From NCBI GenBank assembly GCA_948567375.1, contig OX419755.1, forward strand, positions 23,514,517-23,578,516: a DNA stretch of 64,000 bases. The letters run 5' to 3'. The DNA is from Lunularia cruciata (taxonomy: Eukaryota; Streptophyta; Marchantiopsida; Lunulariales; Lunulariaceae). Below the pieces are notes generated by a model. The model did not search any database and was not told where the DNA came from. It saw nothing but the letters and a program-made list of their open reading frames with translations. Below, in pieces: positions 36,912 through 49,008 of this stretch. The position numbers and the translations under genes were made by a program. How positions within the stretch are numbered: the stretch's first letter is position 1; every line of letters starts with the position of its first letter.

Positions 36912-36983
36912 GATGGTACGGCTTGATGGGGTCTTCCCATCCTTCTTGTTATCCTACGCGGTCGCTGTTTCTCTTCATCCTAA
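36912..36983 (+). mobile_element. 5'-truncated LINE tail with 12-bp target duplication
   Basis: A 72-bp insert contains the family core ggcttgatggggtcttccca and cctacgcggtcgc. It is flanked by perfect 12-bp direct repeats, tcacgaccattt, at 36900-36911 and 36984-36995. That is the signature of target-primed insertion of a heavily 5'-truncated LINE copy. No poly-A tail is present at the 3' side. Confidence 0.8.
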
Positions 36984-36995
36984 TCACGACCATTT

Positions 36996-38399
36996 TTTGG
37001 AAACGCATTTGTCCCAGGTCTTGAACACCGTTATCAGAGAACTCACGAATGCTTTTTGACTAAGCTTTCTAATCAGCGTAAATTGATCAATCCCCTGAAA
37101 TCCAAGTCAAGAGAAGAGTAACCAAGAGGCTCGTCCATGGACACCACTAGAATATGTAGACCCACGAGAGAACCTGCTTAGACTTCCATTACTTGTGGTT
37201 GGGTATGTGGCTATACTCTACATCCTACCAAATTGAATTCATCTTAGTATTCAAACGGCGTTTTCCCCTCAAAGTTATGAAGGTTGGTTGAGGTAGTCGT
37301 ACAGTGGTACTGAAGAATGCTCTGTTTTCTCCTCATCAGGACAGTTTAGTGATTAGGAATATTCAAGACCTTAAAGCGTTCGTTGGAGTTCAGAAAGTTC
37401 TAGAAAACCTCTAAAACGAATCACATGTTCCTAATCGAATGAATCAATTTTATACGGTTCCAAGTTGCCTTTAATCAGTCATCTGTACTCTTCAAATCGT
37501 TCCATGTCGAGAGGATGCTTATGTCTCAAATTTACAGAAAACCCCCTCTATAAGTGTAATATATTGTAGTTCGAGCAGCCCTGTTTATTTTGTATCATCA
37601 TATGAAAGCATTTAATAGTTCTTAGAAGAAAGTGTGAACATCTGTCAGCTCTACACATCGTATGGACAATCTTTTGGCTTATAGTTGCCCAATGTAAATT
37701 ACTGCGCACTTTCAAGGGCACAGAAAGTACATACGAATACATTAGTGAGTTGAACATGTAAATATTGTATTGTTTGGTGCAGTGGTAGATATGTACAGAA
37801 GGGGTTTTTAATTGTCTTCTCTATCGAATTGTTGTTGTTCTTGGCCAAACTCCTGCCTGGAAGGACAAGAGGGCAGTTTAAATCACTGGTATGTTTTTCC
37901 TTTAAATGCAGAATTCGAACATAGCCATTAAAGATAAACAATGGAGGAGAGGGAAAGGGGGGAGAGGAGAGTGAAGGGGATTGGAGAAAAGAGGCAACGA
38001 ATGGAAGGATATTCTAGAGTTTTAGAGAGTTCACCTGTTTATCTCACATGAGTGAATAGTAGATTTTGTTTGTTTTTCAATTTCCATTCTATTGGTACCT
38101 AGATTGAAGGTTATGTAGAATTGAGTAGAAAGTTATGAGTACTCAAGTTTTTTAGGGTTTTGAGTAATTACTTCAGAATGAGAGTGATGGGTCAGGAATT
38201 TTAATTTTTTATTTTATGGTATTCATGTTTGAGTTCCATGGTAACTTAGTTTAAAAAAAATTGAGAAAGAAATTGAAAGTTACGAGAGTTTATAGTTTTT
38301 AGTGCTTGGAGAGATTATATTTACTCATGTGAGTTGGGATATGTGGGATTGTGGTATTGCTTGTATGGAAAGAAATAAAGAGGAACATCATGTGTTACA
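36996..38399. other. spacer, no gene seen
   Basis: Nothing recognised. A purine-rich stretch (ggaggagagggaaagggggg-like) lies at about 37943-37985. Confidence 0.45.
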
Positions 38400-41300
38400 A
38401 CCATTATTCTTGTGCTAGCCATGGCTACACTTCCCCATGTGGGGTTGTCTAGAGCGACTCAAGATATAGCATGCTTGGTGTGGCATTGATGCTTTACCTT
38501 GCAAGGAGTAAAGACCCATGAGAGAAAGATGCACAAGGACTATGATTGGACCACTTGGGATGCTCATGTGAGGCAAGCGACCACATTGACAACGGGTGAC
38601 ACTTGGGATTATGCATGCTTCCTCTATCTCTTTGTTGACCATTCTAGGGATATAGAGCAAGTCATGGGAGTAGTTAGCATCTTAGGCTTGTTGTATCTTG
38701 AGGTTATTTGAGACTAGTTTCCATGTTCCATGTCTATTCCATAGGCTACCCTCTACACTCCATGATGAGGCTAGATAGGCTTTTCACCTACCATTGATAG
38801 TTTGGCACGTGATCCCTTGGATGAGTTAGCATGGTTCTTATTCCTCCTCCTCTCTTGATGGTGCCTTTTTTATACTAGAAGAAGATGTATAGTGCATAGA
38901 GAGGTGGCTGCTAGATTTTCTCAATTTTAAATGGGGGATTGGGCTATGGCTAGTCCCACTGATGAGACTATCTCTTCTCTATGCTCACTAAATCCTATGA
39001 TAGAGGTCTTAGATTATCAACATGAGCAACATTTATGTCTTGATAGGTTACTTTTTGCACAAGCATTGTGCATTGCTCCTGGTCTCTCCTCAAGATGCTT
39101 ATAAGAGATAGTATATGAGCATTTGAGAGATTTCTTTTAGGTAGATGATCCTTCTAGCAATCCTTTTAGTAAATCCTTCTATGATTTACTAAGTTGTTTC
39201 AAGCAATTGTAGCAGTAGCAAGGGAAGATATTCCAATGTCAATTAGTTAAGTGTTAAGAGCTACTTGACTTCTAGTGATGGAGAAGGATACAAGAGGCAT
39301 ACGAGTGATTGCTATTGGAGAGATTGCTTTTTTTTGCGCTTGGTTAGCCACAACATTGTTCTTCAACATCGATCTCACTTTTGAGAGCACCTCATCTCAT
39401 CAATTTGGAGTAGCTACACTTGGAGGTTGTGAGGCTTTCCTTAAACATCAAGGCACTCTTATATATCCATCCGTAATAGGTTGTCCTATAGGTGGATGTT
39501 GAGAATGCTTTTAATAGCATCTCTTGGGCATCCATATTTAGAGAGCTTAGGGAGCCTAGTGGATCCTTGGCTAGTCTCATTCCCTTTGTGTGATTGTTCT
39601 ATGGCTCTCTTGCTTCCCTTAACTACCAGCATGGGTGGTCATAATCTTGGAGTCAGTTGTTAGTACATGATAGGGAGATCCTTTAGGGGACCATGGCTCA
39701 ATTTAGAGCTCTCTTATCTATTACTTTGGCCATGCTAGGTTGTATATTTCTCTCCTTAGCAAATGATACACACATTGTGGGCCCCGTAGATCAAATTAGG
39801 CAAGCCTTTGATCACTTGACTACCAAGCTACATCTTGTAGGATTGAGAGTCAAGGTGTCAAAGTGCAAAGCATGGTCCCCTTTAGATATCCCTCCCCACC
39901 TTGAGCTTCCACACATAGTCCATTTATAGATAAACTACGTATTCTTGGAGTGCTAGTAGGATCCAAGGATTTATCACATGCTTCTTATGCATTGCCCTTA
40001 TAAAGGATATTCACCATGTGGATGACCTCCCTCTACTAGGAGATCTACAAATGGCATTTGGAATACTCTCCTCTAGTATTGACGTCAACCAACTGACCTT
40101 CTCCTCATGGTTCTCCCTTCTTTGAATTTCTTATCACATTTGGAGAGCTTTTCATAGGAGGATTATGGGAGACTTTGGTGATATTATTGGACCAGGGACA
40201 TTTGAGTGTGTGAAGGGGGATTTGGCACATAGATAGACATCTCTACTTATCTTGTGTGGAGGAGTAGGCCTATTATCTATAGAGGAGATGGCACCAATAG
40301 TATTTTTGGGTAGTTGGGGTCTCTCGGCACCTACTTTCCTCCCATTTTGTGGTTGTTGATTGTCAAGTTTTGGAGACTTATGTGACCAAGGTGGAAGAGA
40401 GATCCTTTTCTCTTTAGATGTTATTGCAGTAGACAAATGATGGTCTATCTCCATGGGCACAAGAGTACCTTCTATCCTTTACTTCACTACCATTAGATTG
40501 GACTAGAGGTTTGTAGTTTTCCTTGATGGAGTGATAGTGTCAACATATGCTATATTCTCTCTTAGTTGACTCATCCATTCCTTGGGCTACTAGAGCACAT
40601 CTTTGCTCTTGCTCATGCAAGGGTGCATGCTCTTGGATCCTAGCTTGACCATGCTTTAGAGCACTTTGACTTGCACCAACCATTTTCTTTAAATGATGAG
40701 ATTTTGCCTAGGTTTGGTCCACCCATTTGCATCTTCATTGCTCACTTGTGAGTGTGGTTCTACACTAGATGCTAAAGTGGTTCATATGACATGGTGTTCT
40801 TATGGAGGATAGAGGATAGCTACCAATGATGCCATCAAGGATATAGTGTTTGTTTATGGCACAAGAGAGTGGATACCTTGCTTGGAGCATTTCATATTCT
40901 TTGCAGATGACATGTGTCATAGTAGATTTATACTTGGTCCAAGATGATAAGGTGACAATGACAGATGTTGTGGTTATAGACTCTATGTGTGATGCAATTT
41001 TGGAGGGAGTGATTACTCATCCTCTTGGATGGGCGGCAAGTGGAGCAACAACACGTAAGGTCTCCAAGTATAGGAGTATGCAACAAGGTCACATCTTGGT
41101 TCCTCTAGCCTTGGAGTTACATGGAGTGATGGACATGGCATTCAACACATTTGTGAAGGAGTGCACAAGAGCTTATCAGATTAGATGCCAAGGAGTACCA
41201 CTCTCACTCTCATACTTTGTAGTATATTTTAGACATCGTGTGTCCATTGCTCTATAGAGAGCATTGGCTTGTGCAATCTATAGGAGAGCAATTACTCTAG

Positions 41301-41510
41301 GTGATGCTTCTTTGGATGCTCCAACAGTTTGTAGACCTTACAACTTGCATAGCTCAGATATCTTAGGTGCAGTAAAGTAGATTTCTCATATTGATACTAT
41401 TGGGACCTAGCCCCATTCTACCTCTTTTGTCTCTCCTTGTACAACTTGATGGGGACTTCCCATCCTTCTTGTGTTCTATGTGGTTGCCTTCTCATGTTTG
41501 ATATTAAGGA
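38400..41510 (+). mobile_element. LINE-like retrotransposon fossil with reverse transcriptase
   Basis: A decayed reverse transcriptase frame runs through several frames. Landmarks in order: TRGIRVIAIGEIAFF (about 39290), HQFGVATLGGCEAF (about 39400), VDVENAFNSISW (about 39490), a GDPLG-like block (about 39675), the catalytic-type SLANDTHIVGP (about 39750; the usual LINE motif is ADD), KVSKCKAWSP (about 39860), GPGTFE and GGVGLLS blocks (about 40190-40280), and a C-terminal block FVVYFRHRVSIAL (about 41215). The GDPLG motif and domain order fit a non-LTR element; the clade is uncertain. The untranslated tail (about 41340-41495) contains gatggggacttcccatcc, which recurs as truncated copies elsewhere in the window. 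Endonuclease was not identified; the 5' end is approximate. Confidence 0.75.
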
Positions 41511-42540
41511 AGTGATGGCAGAACATGTGGCTTTTTGAATCTACTTGCCTAAAACCTTTAGAGCTTATTATTTGTTTAATATTGGACAGGTTTATTGAGA
41601 TTGGACAACTGAATAATAACAAAAATGATTTCAGTCCATATCCTATCATTGACAAGATATTTTTCCATCTAGTCTTGTAAGATTGCAAGGAGACTCACCC
41701 CTCACATTTTGATCATTTGGATTTTGTAAAGTGAATCCATATGCTTAAAAATAAATTGCCTTGGTATATAAAATATGATAATAAAAAAACTTTTTTAAAG
41801 ACAATTATAATAGAAATATCAACTTGTTGATGTAATTTTCTTTGGCATGTCCTTTTTCAATCGGATGAACAAGGAATCATAACTAAAGAAATTTTTTCAC
41901 AAAATGAGATAAAAGCTATTATGAAAACTAAAACAACTTAGTAAATTGGTCTACATATACTAGAAGGTTTTTTACAAATGGAATAGAGCAAATAAATTGA
42001 ACAACTATGTTTTACTAATTTGAAGTTTACATGTAAAAATAAAAATCTGAATAACTATAGACTAGGGTATTACAATAACTTAATATAACATATCAAAGTA
42101 ATTAAATTGAATATTATTTATATAATCAAAAAATATCATTGATAGAAACAATATTCATACAATGCTATGACAATTAATGTCCATTTTAGAGTCTTACTAA
42201 GCCCCCTATATGTTGATGAGAATAAGCTTACATTTAACTTCATAACTCAACTATCCTTTTAATCTATTTATTTATTTTATAAAATAACGAAATATTCTTA
42301 TCTATGAGATTTTATGACAACATTAAGTCTTTCATGTTCTTAGTTCAGATATGTGCTGAAGAAGACCATGCAATATCATATATCAAAGGTGTGATAGCTC
42401 AATGTCAACAAACTAATAGTACAAATAGTAGGAACATGTTGGTACCTCCAAGATATGTCAAAATTGGCTAGATTTGAGAAGTTTCACATTTGATGGATGT
42501 TTATTATTTCATATTTAACCTCTTGTACAAAACTACTCCA
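41511..42540. other. AT-rich spacer, no gene seen
   Basis: No coding content or named repeat recognised. Confidence 0.5.
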
Positions 42541-45400
42541 AGAAGAGTGTAGTATCACCCCTTGTGACACACTATGTAAAAGAGAAAACAAAAATCACTT
42601 TCATTACAAATCTATTCCAAATTCTTCTTGAAGATGATGGTTCACTTCATGATGAAGACTATCACTCTTGAGGTTATGCATTTCATAGAAGGCATCACTC
42701 CAAAGGAGTCTTTGTATTGATTGAATGACTTGCTTTTGGTTTTTGTAGTACTTTCAATGCTCCAAGTTACCTGCAACCCTTCCATACATTGCCTCACTTC
42801 CTTGGAACCCCAAGGATCAAACATCCCATATAAGTGCAAATATCTTCTTACACTCAAGTGCCTACGTTTCTACTTTGAAGTTTCTTACCACTAATCAATA
42901 AAATCATCCAATCAAAACTTAGTGTGAAAAGAAAAAGCAATAGAGTTTAGAAGGTCTCTTCACTAATTTCCTTGATTACCAAAAAGTGAACCTAAAACAC
43001 ATTGGCTTGAAGCACTATATACATTTTTCTACTTCTCATCAAAGAATTCAAGTGACTAAGTGGAATATTGCAAATCTTCTATGTATATCGGCATTGTTAT
43101 TACTAAATCTAGCTACTTATCTTATCTAATGTGGACTAATTAAGCTTATTCTACATGTCATAGCATGTATCAGGTCTTCTTTTGTAACATTGTGCACCTT
43201 TGAGCTTCAACTACAAAAGGTTACTACTTGTACAAATATGTTCCATAAATAAAGGTTTGTTCCACACCAAAGGTGTCTTTCACTACAAATGTCTTTTATA
43301 ATTGGAATGGTCACACTTACTAAGCATTTTTCTACATCTATTTTATATCCTAAAGGTCTTCTACTACAAAGGTCTCTGACTATCCTACTACAAAGAACTA
43401 TCTTTGCCTCAAAAAAAATATAATCAACATGTCCACCTTCTCCTTGTAATTGTAAATTTGAATAGGAGAGTGTTGGTTGATTCTTTGAATTTCTGGTCAA
43501 TGTGTTCCCTTAGTTGCACTGCTAGTTGATCTAGTTGCTTGTTTGAGTAGACATTTGCCTCCAGATTTTGAATTTGCAACTTCATCTTGTGGAGCATTGT
43601 TTGGTGCAACATGACTTGAATCTCCTTCTTTGCAAGGCCTACCAACAAATATTTTATCTCCTCCAGTTTTGGAGGATTGTTGTCTTCCTTTAGGCTGGTG
43701 TGAACAGCCTACATTTTGGCTGTTGACTCCTCCCTCATCTGGCCTTGGCCAACCTCCTTTTCCTCTTCCTTTCTGTAAACATTGACCCGCAAATGGTTGA
43801 GTTGAAGGCTTGTTTTGTTATGGTAGTCATTCCATTGCCACTACACTCTTCTTGAATGCCTCCAATCTGCATCAAATGATGGCCACCCCCTCATTCCAAG
43901 CTCCCAATTGCTCCTTGAACTCCAATTGTTTGCTAATATATTTTTAGTCAAAGATTCAACACTTCTCCTTGCAAACTCCAGTTATCTTCTTTGCATTTAT
44001 TTTGGGCTACTTTGAGTGAAGTTTTTTTCCTCTTCTCCTCAAGGTTCTCCTACATCAGGTAATTTACCCTCTTACCTTCTTCCTTATACAACTCCCTTAA
44101 ACTTACAGTTTCTTTGTGTGCATCTTTCTACTCTATTTTGGTCTCATAGGTGTTTCATGAAGGTATCTCACCAAGGATTGTAGTTTTTCACCTCCTTGTT
44201 GCACTCTTATATGCAAGTTAGAGCTTCTATGATTATCAAGTGGATACTTCAAAGATACTTCAAAGAGATTATCCACCAAATGATTAATCTAGTGTTTAAT
44301 TTAGTGAAGAATTCCAATAACCCCTATTTTGAATTCTTCTTTGGTCAAGTTCTTCTTCCTCCACATACTTTACCTCTACCAAAGGTCCTCCCTCTTATCC
44401 TTGATATTCATGAGTTCTTTGCATTCTTCAGCCTTTGGGTGCCTTACCTTTGGTTTCATGTACTTCTTCTCCTCCTCCAAGTATCATACCTTTGGCTTTT
44501 AGTGCCTCTCATTTTTCTCTGATTACTCCTTCTTCTTCAAGCTCATATTTATTCTTCTTTCTCTTCATGCCAAAAGGTCCTACTTCTTGGTCATAATTAC
44601 CTTTTTTACACACCGCACTTCTAGCCTAAAGGTCTTCTTTCTTGTCCAGTTGGGACTGTTGTCATTTGTCATTGTTGGGGCTACCTTTTGCCAATGCAAA
44701 TTGTGCTTCTTTGTTTTGATCCTCCTCCTCCTCCTCCTCCTCCTTTCATAAATATGATCCCACAAAGCTTGAGAGAACTCTCCTTGTCTTGCTCTCCTTC
44801 ACTCTTGATATCTTTGGCTTCTTCATCCAAAGATGCATCCATTAGCTGTGGGTTCTTCTTCTCACTCTTAGCTCTCAATTTTGATCTCACAAGTGCCACT
44901 CTCTTGAGCTTCTTATTGTTGCCAAGGGTATTCCTTGCTTCTTCTATAGGTATAAATTTACCTCACCTTGAATATTTTGCATTCATTGTTTTGTACTTCT
45001 AGTACATAACTCTCCTCTCCAATTGTGATGCAAAATACCCCTTCAGATGGAAGTGGCTAGTGAACTTCTTCCTCTCATCCTTGGTAAGAAATTTCATTCA
45101 CACGTAAAATTGTAAGACAAATAGGGACAAATGTGTCACCCAAGTACATCTCTCTAGTGTTCTTTTATCCAAGCAAATAGGTTTCTCTCAAATTAGCATT
45201 ACCAAGATCCATATTCTCTCTATTTGATGGATCATTCTTAGATGGCTCAATACCCAATTCCATAGTGAGAAGCCCAATTTCTTGTTATGGATGGGCTATG
45301 CTCTATAATGCAAGGCCCTCTTATTCACGATTGGTGGTCTAAGAATGACCTCATTCACGCACTTGTGTTTCCTTGGTACTTTCACTATTTTGCACCCTCT
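42541..45400 (-). other. unrecognised coiled-coil ORF remnant, second copy
   Basis: On the minus strand the region shows broken frames with coiled-coil composition, for example IQNLEANVYSNKQLDQLAVQ near 43560 and RSKLRAKSEKKNPQLMDASL near 44860, and a poly-Gly run encoded by a CCT microsatellite (44721-44744). Parts match the remnant at 13506-16060. I know of no named family. No LTRs, RT or integrase are visible, so it could be a non-autonomous retroelement or the internal part of a larger one. Confidence 0.4.
44721..44744. repeat. (CCT)8 microsatellite
   Basis: Eight perfect cct units. In minus-strand frames it yields a Gly or Glu run, in plus-strand frames a Pro run. Confidence 0.98.
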
Positions 45401-45698
45401 CACCATGTTATCTCTCTCTTCTAGAAAAAATTGAAGGGAAGTTATAAGGAAATATTCTATATGATCTTAAAGTATTAATGACATAGAGAAAATTTTAGTT
45501 AAATTACCTATTAGGTTTTTCTTCTAAAAATTATATGTTTGGATATCAACAATATCTTCTTAGATGTCAAATTTTTTTACTAAGACGTGTTATTGTGAGT
45601 ATGGTTTGATATTTTATCTCCATTTTCGTAATCAGAGTTTATACCACTCCACTTTGAGGTGCTCTCTTTAGATTATTTTCTTTTCTTTAAGTAGTTTG

Positions 45699-45721
45699 AT
45701 TAATTTTTTTAGGTATAGGAA

Positions 45722-45779
<58 letters not shown>

Positions 45780-45802
45780 TTCCTATACCTAAAAAAATTA
45801 AT
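45699..45802. repeat. 104-nt perfect palindrome centred on (TA)28
   Basis: Arms attaatttttttaggtatag... (45699-45722) and its exact reverse complement (45779-45802) flank a (TA)28 tract at 45723-45778. The whole block is self-complementary without a gap. Confidence 0.95.
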
Positions 45803-45840
45803 ATATTATATATATATTAAAAAATAATAATATATTATTA

Positions 45841-45940
<100 letters not shown>

Positions 45941-46070
45941 TATTTGATAATTGAATAAAGACTATTTTTCATTTGATCAAAAGGTTTTCTAGCCTTTTTA
46001 GTTCACATTTGTATTTTAATTACCCTCTTCTTTCCCTAAAATCTTTTCATGAATATCTTAATTTTAGATT

Positions 46071-46370
46071 TGTGTCCTTCTAATTAAAATTGCCTTACAT
46101 GAGAGTACAAGCTACTTCTATAAACATATCCTTTCTGTATTATATTTTATGGATTTTTACTATTAGTTAGATAACGTACATTTATGTATTTGTCTAGTAG
46201 TTTTTAGTTAAGTTAAGTGTTGTGTCCTTCTAATTAAAATTGCCTTACATGAGAGTACAAGCTACTTCTATAAACATATCCTTTCTGTATTATATTTTAT
46301 GGATTTTTACTATTAGTTAGATAACGTACATTTATGTATTTGTCTAGTAGTTTTTAGTTAAGTTAAGTGT
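46071..46370. repeat. perfect 150-bp tandem duplication
   Basis: Units 46071-46220 and 46221-46370 (both starting tgtgtccttctaatt and ending agttaagtgt) are identical at every base by direct comparison. Identity in otherwise decayed DNA points to a very recent duplication or an assembly artefact. Confidence 0.97.
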
Positions 46371-46639
46371 ACCTTAAATTAAATAGCTATTTGGGATGTC
46401 ATTTGTACTTAAGTCATATTCTATGCTAAATTCATCAAAGATGTGAAAATTTTCTCTACAATCAAAGTTATTCTTGTATTTATAACATCTTAGTTCTAAA
46501 TTCATTTTTTAAAATATGGATTTAAATTTTATAGTGTGGTGCACACATTTTTAGAGAATTTATTCTTTTTAATAATTTCACTCTTGTTCATAAAGATAAG
46601 GCAGAATAGTTTCTTGTTTAGAAAGGAAAACTTCTTAGT

Positions 46640-47840
46640 TGGTTTCCTTCCAAGTTGTATTTGTACATGTCATACTATCAAGAGAGAAACTACAAAGCCA
46701 AAGGCACTCTGAAGGAAGAATGCCAAAGTGTGGTCAAAAGAGAAGAACTCATGTAAAAAGGATCTTTGGATTCAAAGGTAATACATCAATTTGAATGCAC
46801 CGCCACTTGGTTAAAGAACTATGACCAAAGTTCATTTGCATGTGTAGAGAGTGACTCTTCACCCACCAACTAAATGATCCTAGCTATAAAAACAAGCACA
46901 CTTGTAGCAATTTCACTTTCTACTAGCATTTTCTCAATCTCAAAGCCGAAAAGTGATTATTGATCCAAAATGTTTTTGGTCTTTGTAGCTCTTGCAATTC
47001 TTTGTAGTTGTTAGTTTTCAGTCTTAGCCTCCAATTAGACAATGGTGTTTTTCCAAAAATCAATGAGGAAGACTCAAAAGCTATCCTTTGTAGCCTAGTA
47101 GCAAACAAATAAGGAATTTAATACAAGAGTGAGGTAATCTACAGCAAGCACTTCTCTTTCTTGCTCTTGAACTAGGAATTGGGATCATCCATGAGATGAA
47201 GAGGAGGAAGGAGATATAGACAAAGGACTGAGAGTAAACTCATACAATTGGACCAGAGAAAATTGGAGAATAGTTCTAGCAGCCGATGCAAGACAAGCAA
47301 GTGCAATGACTTTAGACACAAAATTTACCCCACCAAACAAATTGTTGGATGACCATATTAAGGCATTCTTTGTAGACAAGAGATCCAAGAACAACATATG
47401 GAGTGTAGGTAATTACAAGGATACAACCAAAAGAGCACTAGTAGTGGTTGTTTAGGTAAAAGAGAACAACTTACCTCACCAACAACCAAGCTATTTCTTT
47501 GAAGACATGTACCAAGAAGAGCTTACAAATTGGATAAATATGTTTTTATTTCCAAGCTAGTACTTTACACATGGAATTCCACAAAGATGATGGAGTGACT
47601 TACCTAGCTACTTTTTTCATACACTTCTACATGGGGTTGGATCTATTAACAAAGGAGGAGCATAAGAAATTCCCTAGCCTGTTCCATACAATGGAGTACT
47701 TTGCCTTGCAACTTGAAGGAAGTTCTTGATCAAGAAGTATTAAATGAATAATGCAAAGTATGCATCAATTGGAGAATTTGTACCAATGGAAAAAAGAGTC
47801 AGTTTTGCCTTGATTCAAATATTTACAAAATCAGGTCATA
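46640..47840 (+). other. retroelement-like remnant of unknown family
   Basis: A TATA-like gctataaaaacaagc lies at about 46883. From about 47160 the plus strand has a run that reads IVLAADARQASAMTLDTKFT and FFVDKRSKNNIWSVGNYKD, then FFEDMYQEELTNWINMFLF. These look like real former coding sequence, but I do not recognise a family. The layout (TATA, about 250 bp leader, then a decayed frame) would suit the 5' end of an LTR element; no matching second LTR was found. Confidence 0.35.
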
Positions 47841-48567
47841 ATTAACTTAGTTTTCATTAGACTATAATACCTATTCAATAATTTTCAATGCATAATCTTT
47901 TCCTATCACACAAGCGATCATTTAAATATGTATGTTATTTAATTGTGATAATTGTTGTTGGAAGTAGTTTATCTTTTATTCACCACTACTTTAGCCCTTA
48001 AAAAAATTCCCACTTCTCTCTTAAATCCTTGATGAACTCATCAAAAATGCTCTTATATACCAAATAATAATCATGAGTATTTCAATATTACATAGTATTT
48101 GGCAATTGAGGATTTTTCTTGAACCTCCAAAGGCCTAAGACTCTTTGTAATTGTATTTATGTTTTATAATTGTCAATAAAGAAAATGTCTACTATCCCTC
48201 CTTATTTTAGCCTAGTTTGCATGTAGTCTTCAAGTATTACAACCACTCTATGTAAGGCTAATGTAAAACAAGTGGTTAATTAGAATTGCATATCAAATTA
48301 TATTTGGAAGTAACAATACTACTTATGTGGTTGAGTAATTTTTTTGCAATTTATGATCATTCTATTTGAACCTTTTGAAGAAAAAACCAATATGGTCTTT
48401 TTTGGTGAGTTACTCTTCTCTTTAAGTGTAGATAATTTTTGCTTCAATTTTTGCTCTAATTCACTTGCAAGCAAAGCTTGCAAATGAATCTTGAAGACCA
48501 AGCAACATAATAAGTAAAAAAAAATATAATAAGTAAAATTATGAGTATATTTGGACATTATATCAAA
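47841..48567. other. AT-rich spacer before the gypsy element
   Basis: Nothing coding recognised. The last five bases (48563-48567, tcaaa) are one copy of the target duplication of the adjacent element. Confidence 0.6.
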
Positions 48568-48990
48568 TGTAACAATATGGATGAGTTAGTCCAGACTAAT
48601 GAAGTAGCAAATAGGCCAAATTAGCCAAGAATTATACAAATATTCTAGAAGTATCTAAGAAACTACTTGGTACCTTCCAAGTATTGGATAATATGCATAC
48701 CTATGAGGAAGCTTCTTGGGAAGCTTCCCATCTAGTTTAGGTTGCACGCCAAGTGTGTGATTTCTAGAAGGAAACTTCTTGAGAAGCTTTCCAGTTAGCT
48801 TGGCTTGCATTCTAAAAAGACGGCTTTTAGTAAGATTCTTGAGAAGCTTCTCAAGAGCCTTGTATGCTTTCCTATAAATAACAAAGCCTAAGCTCATGCC
48901 AGGCATTCAGATTTTCACTCATTCAAAAGTTCCAATGTGATATTTCATTTTGATATTCTATTTTCCTATTTCTCTCCTCGGTCTTTTATA
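48568..48990 (+). repeat. 5' LTR of the gypsy element
   Basis: Begins TGTAACAATATGG and ends TCTTTTATA. It contains the aagcttcttgggaagctt palindromic words and a TATA-like ctataaataa at about 48870. Confidence 0.9.
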
Positions 48991-49008
48991 TCAATATCAA
49001 AGTAGGAA
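48991..49008 (+). other. primer binding site region of the gypsy element
   Basis: The sequence just inside the 5' LTR contains aatatcaaagtagg, a decayed form of the initiator-Met tRNA type TGGTATCAGAGC. The sister copy at 19066-19084 keeps a better match. Confidence 0.5.

Noticed and set aside
44688-45002. Plus-strand frame starting with a proline run
   Set aside because: The proline run comes from the (CCT)8 microsatellite; the frame opposes the coiled-coil remnant and has no recognisable domain.
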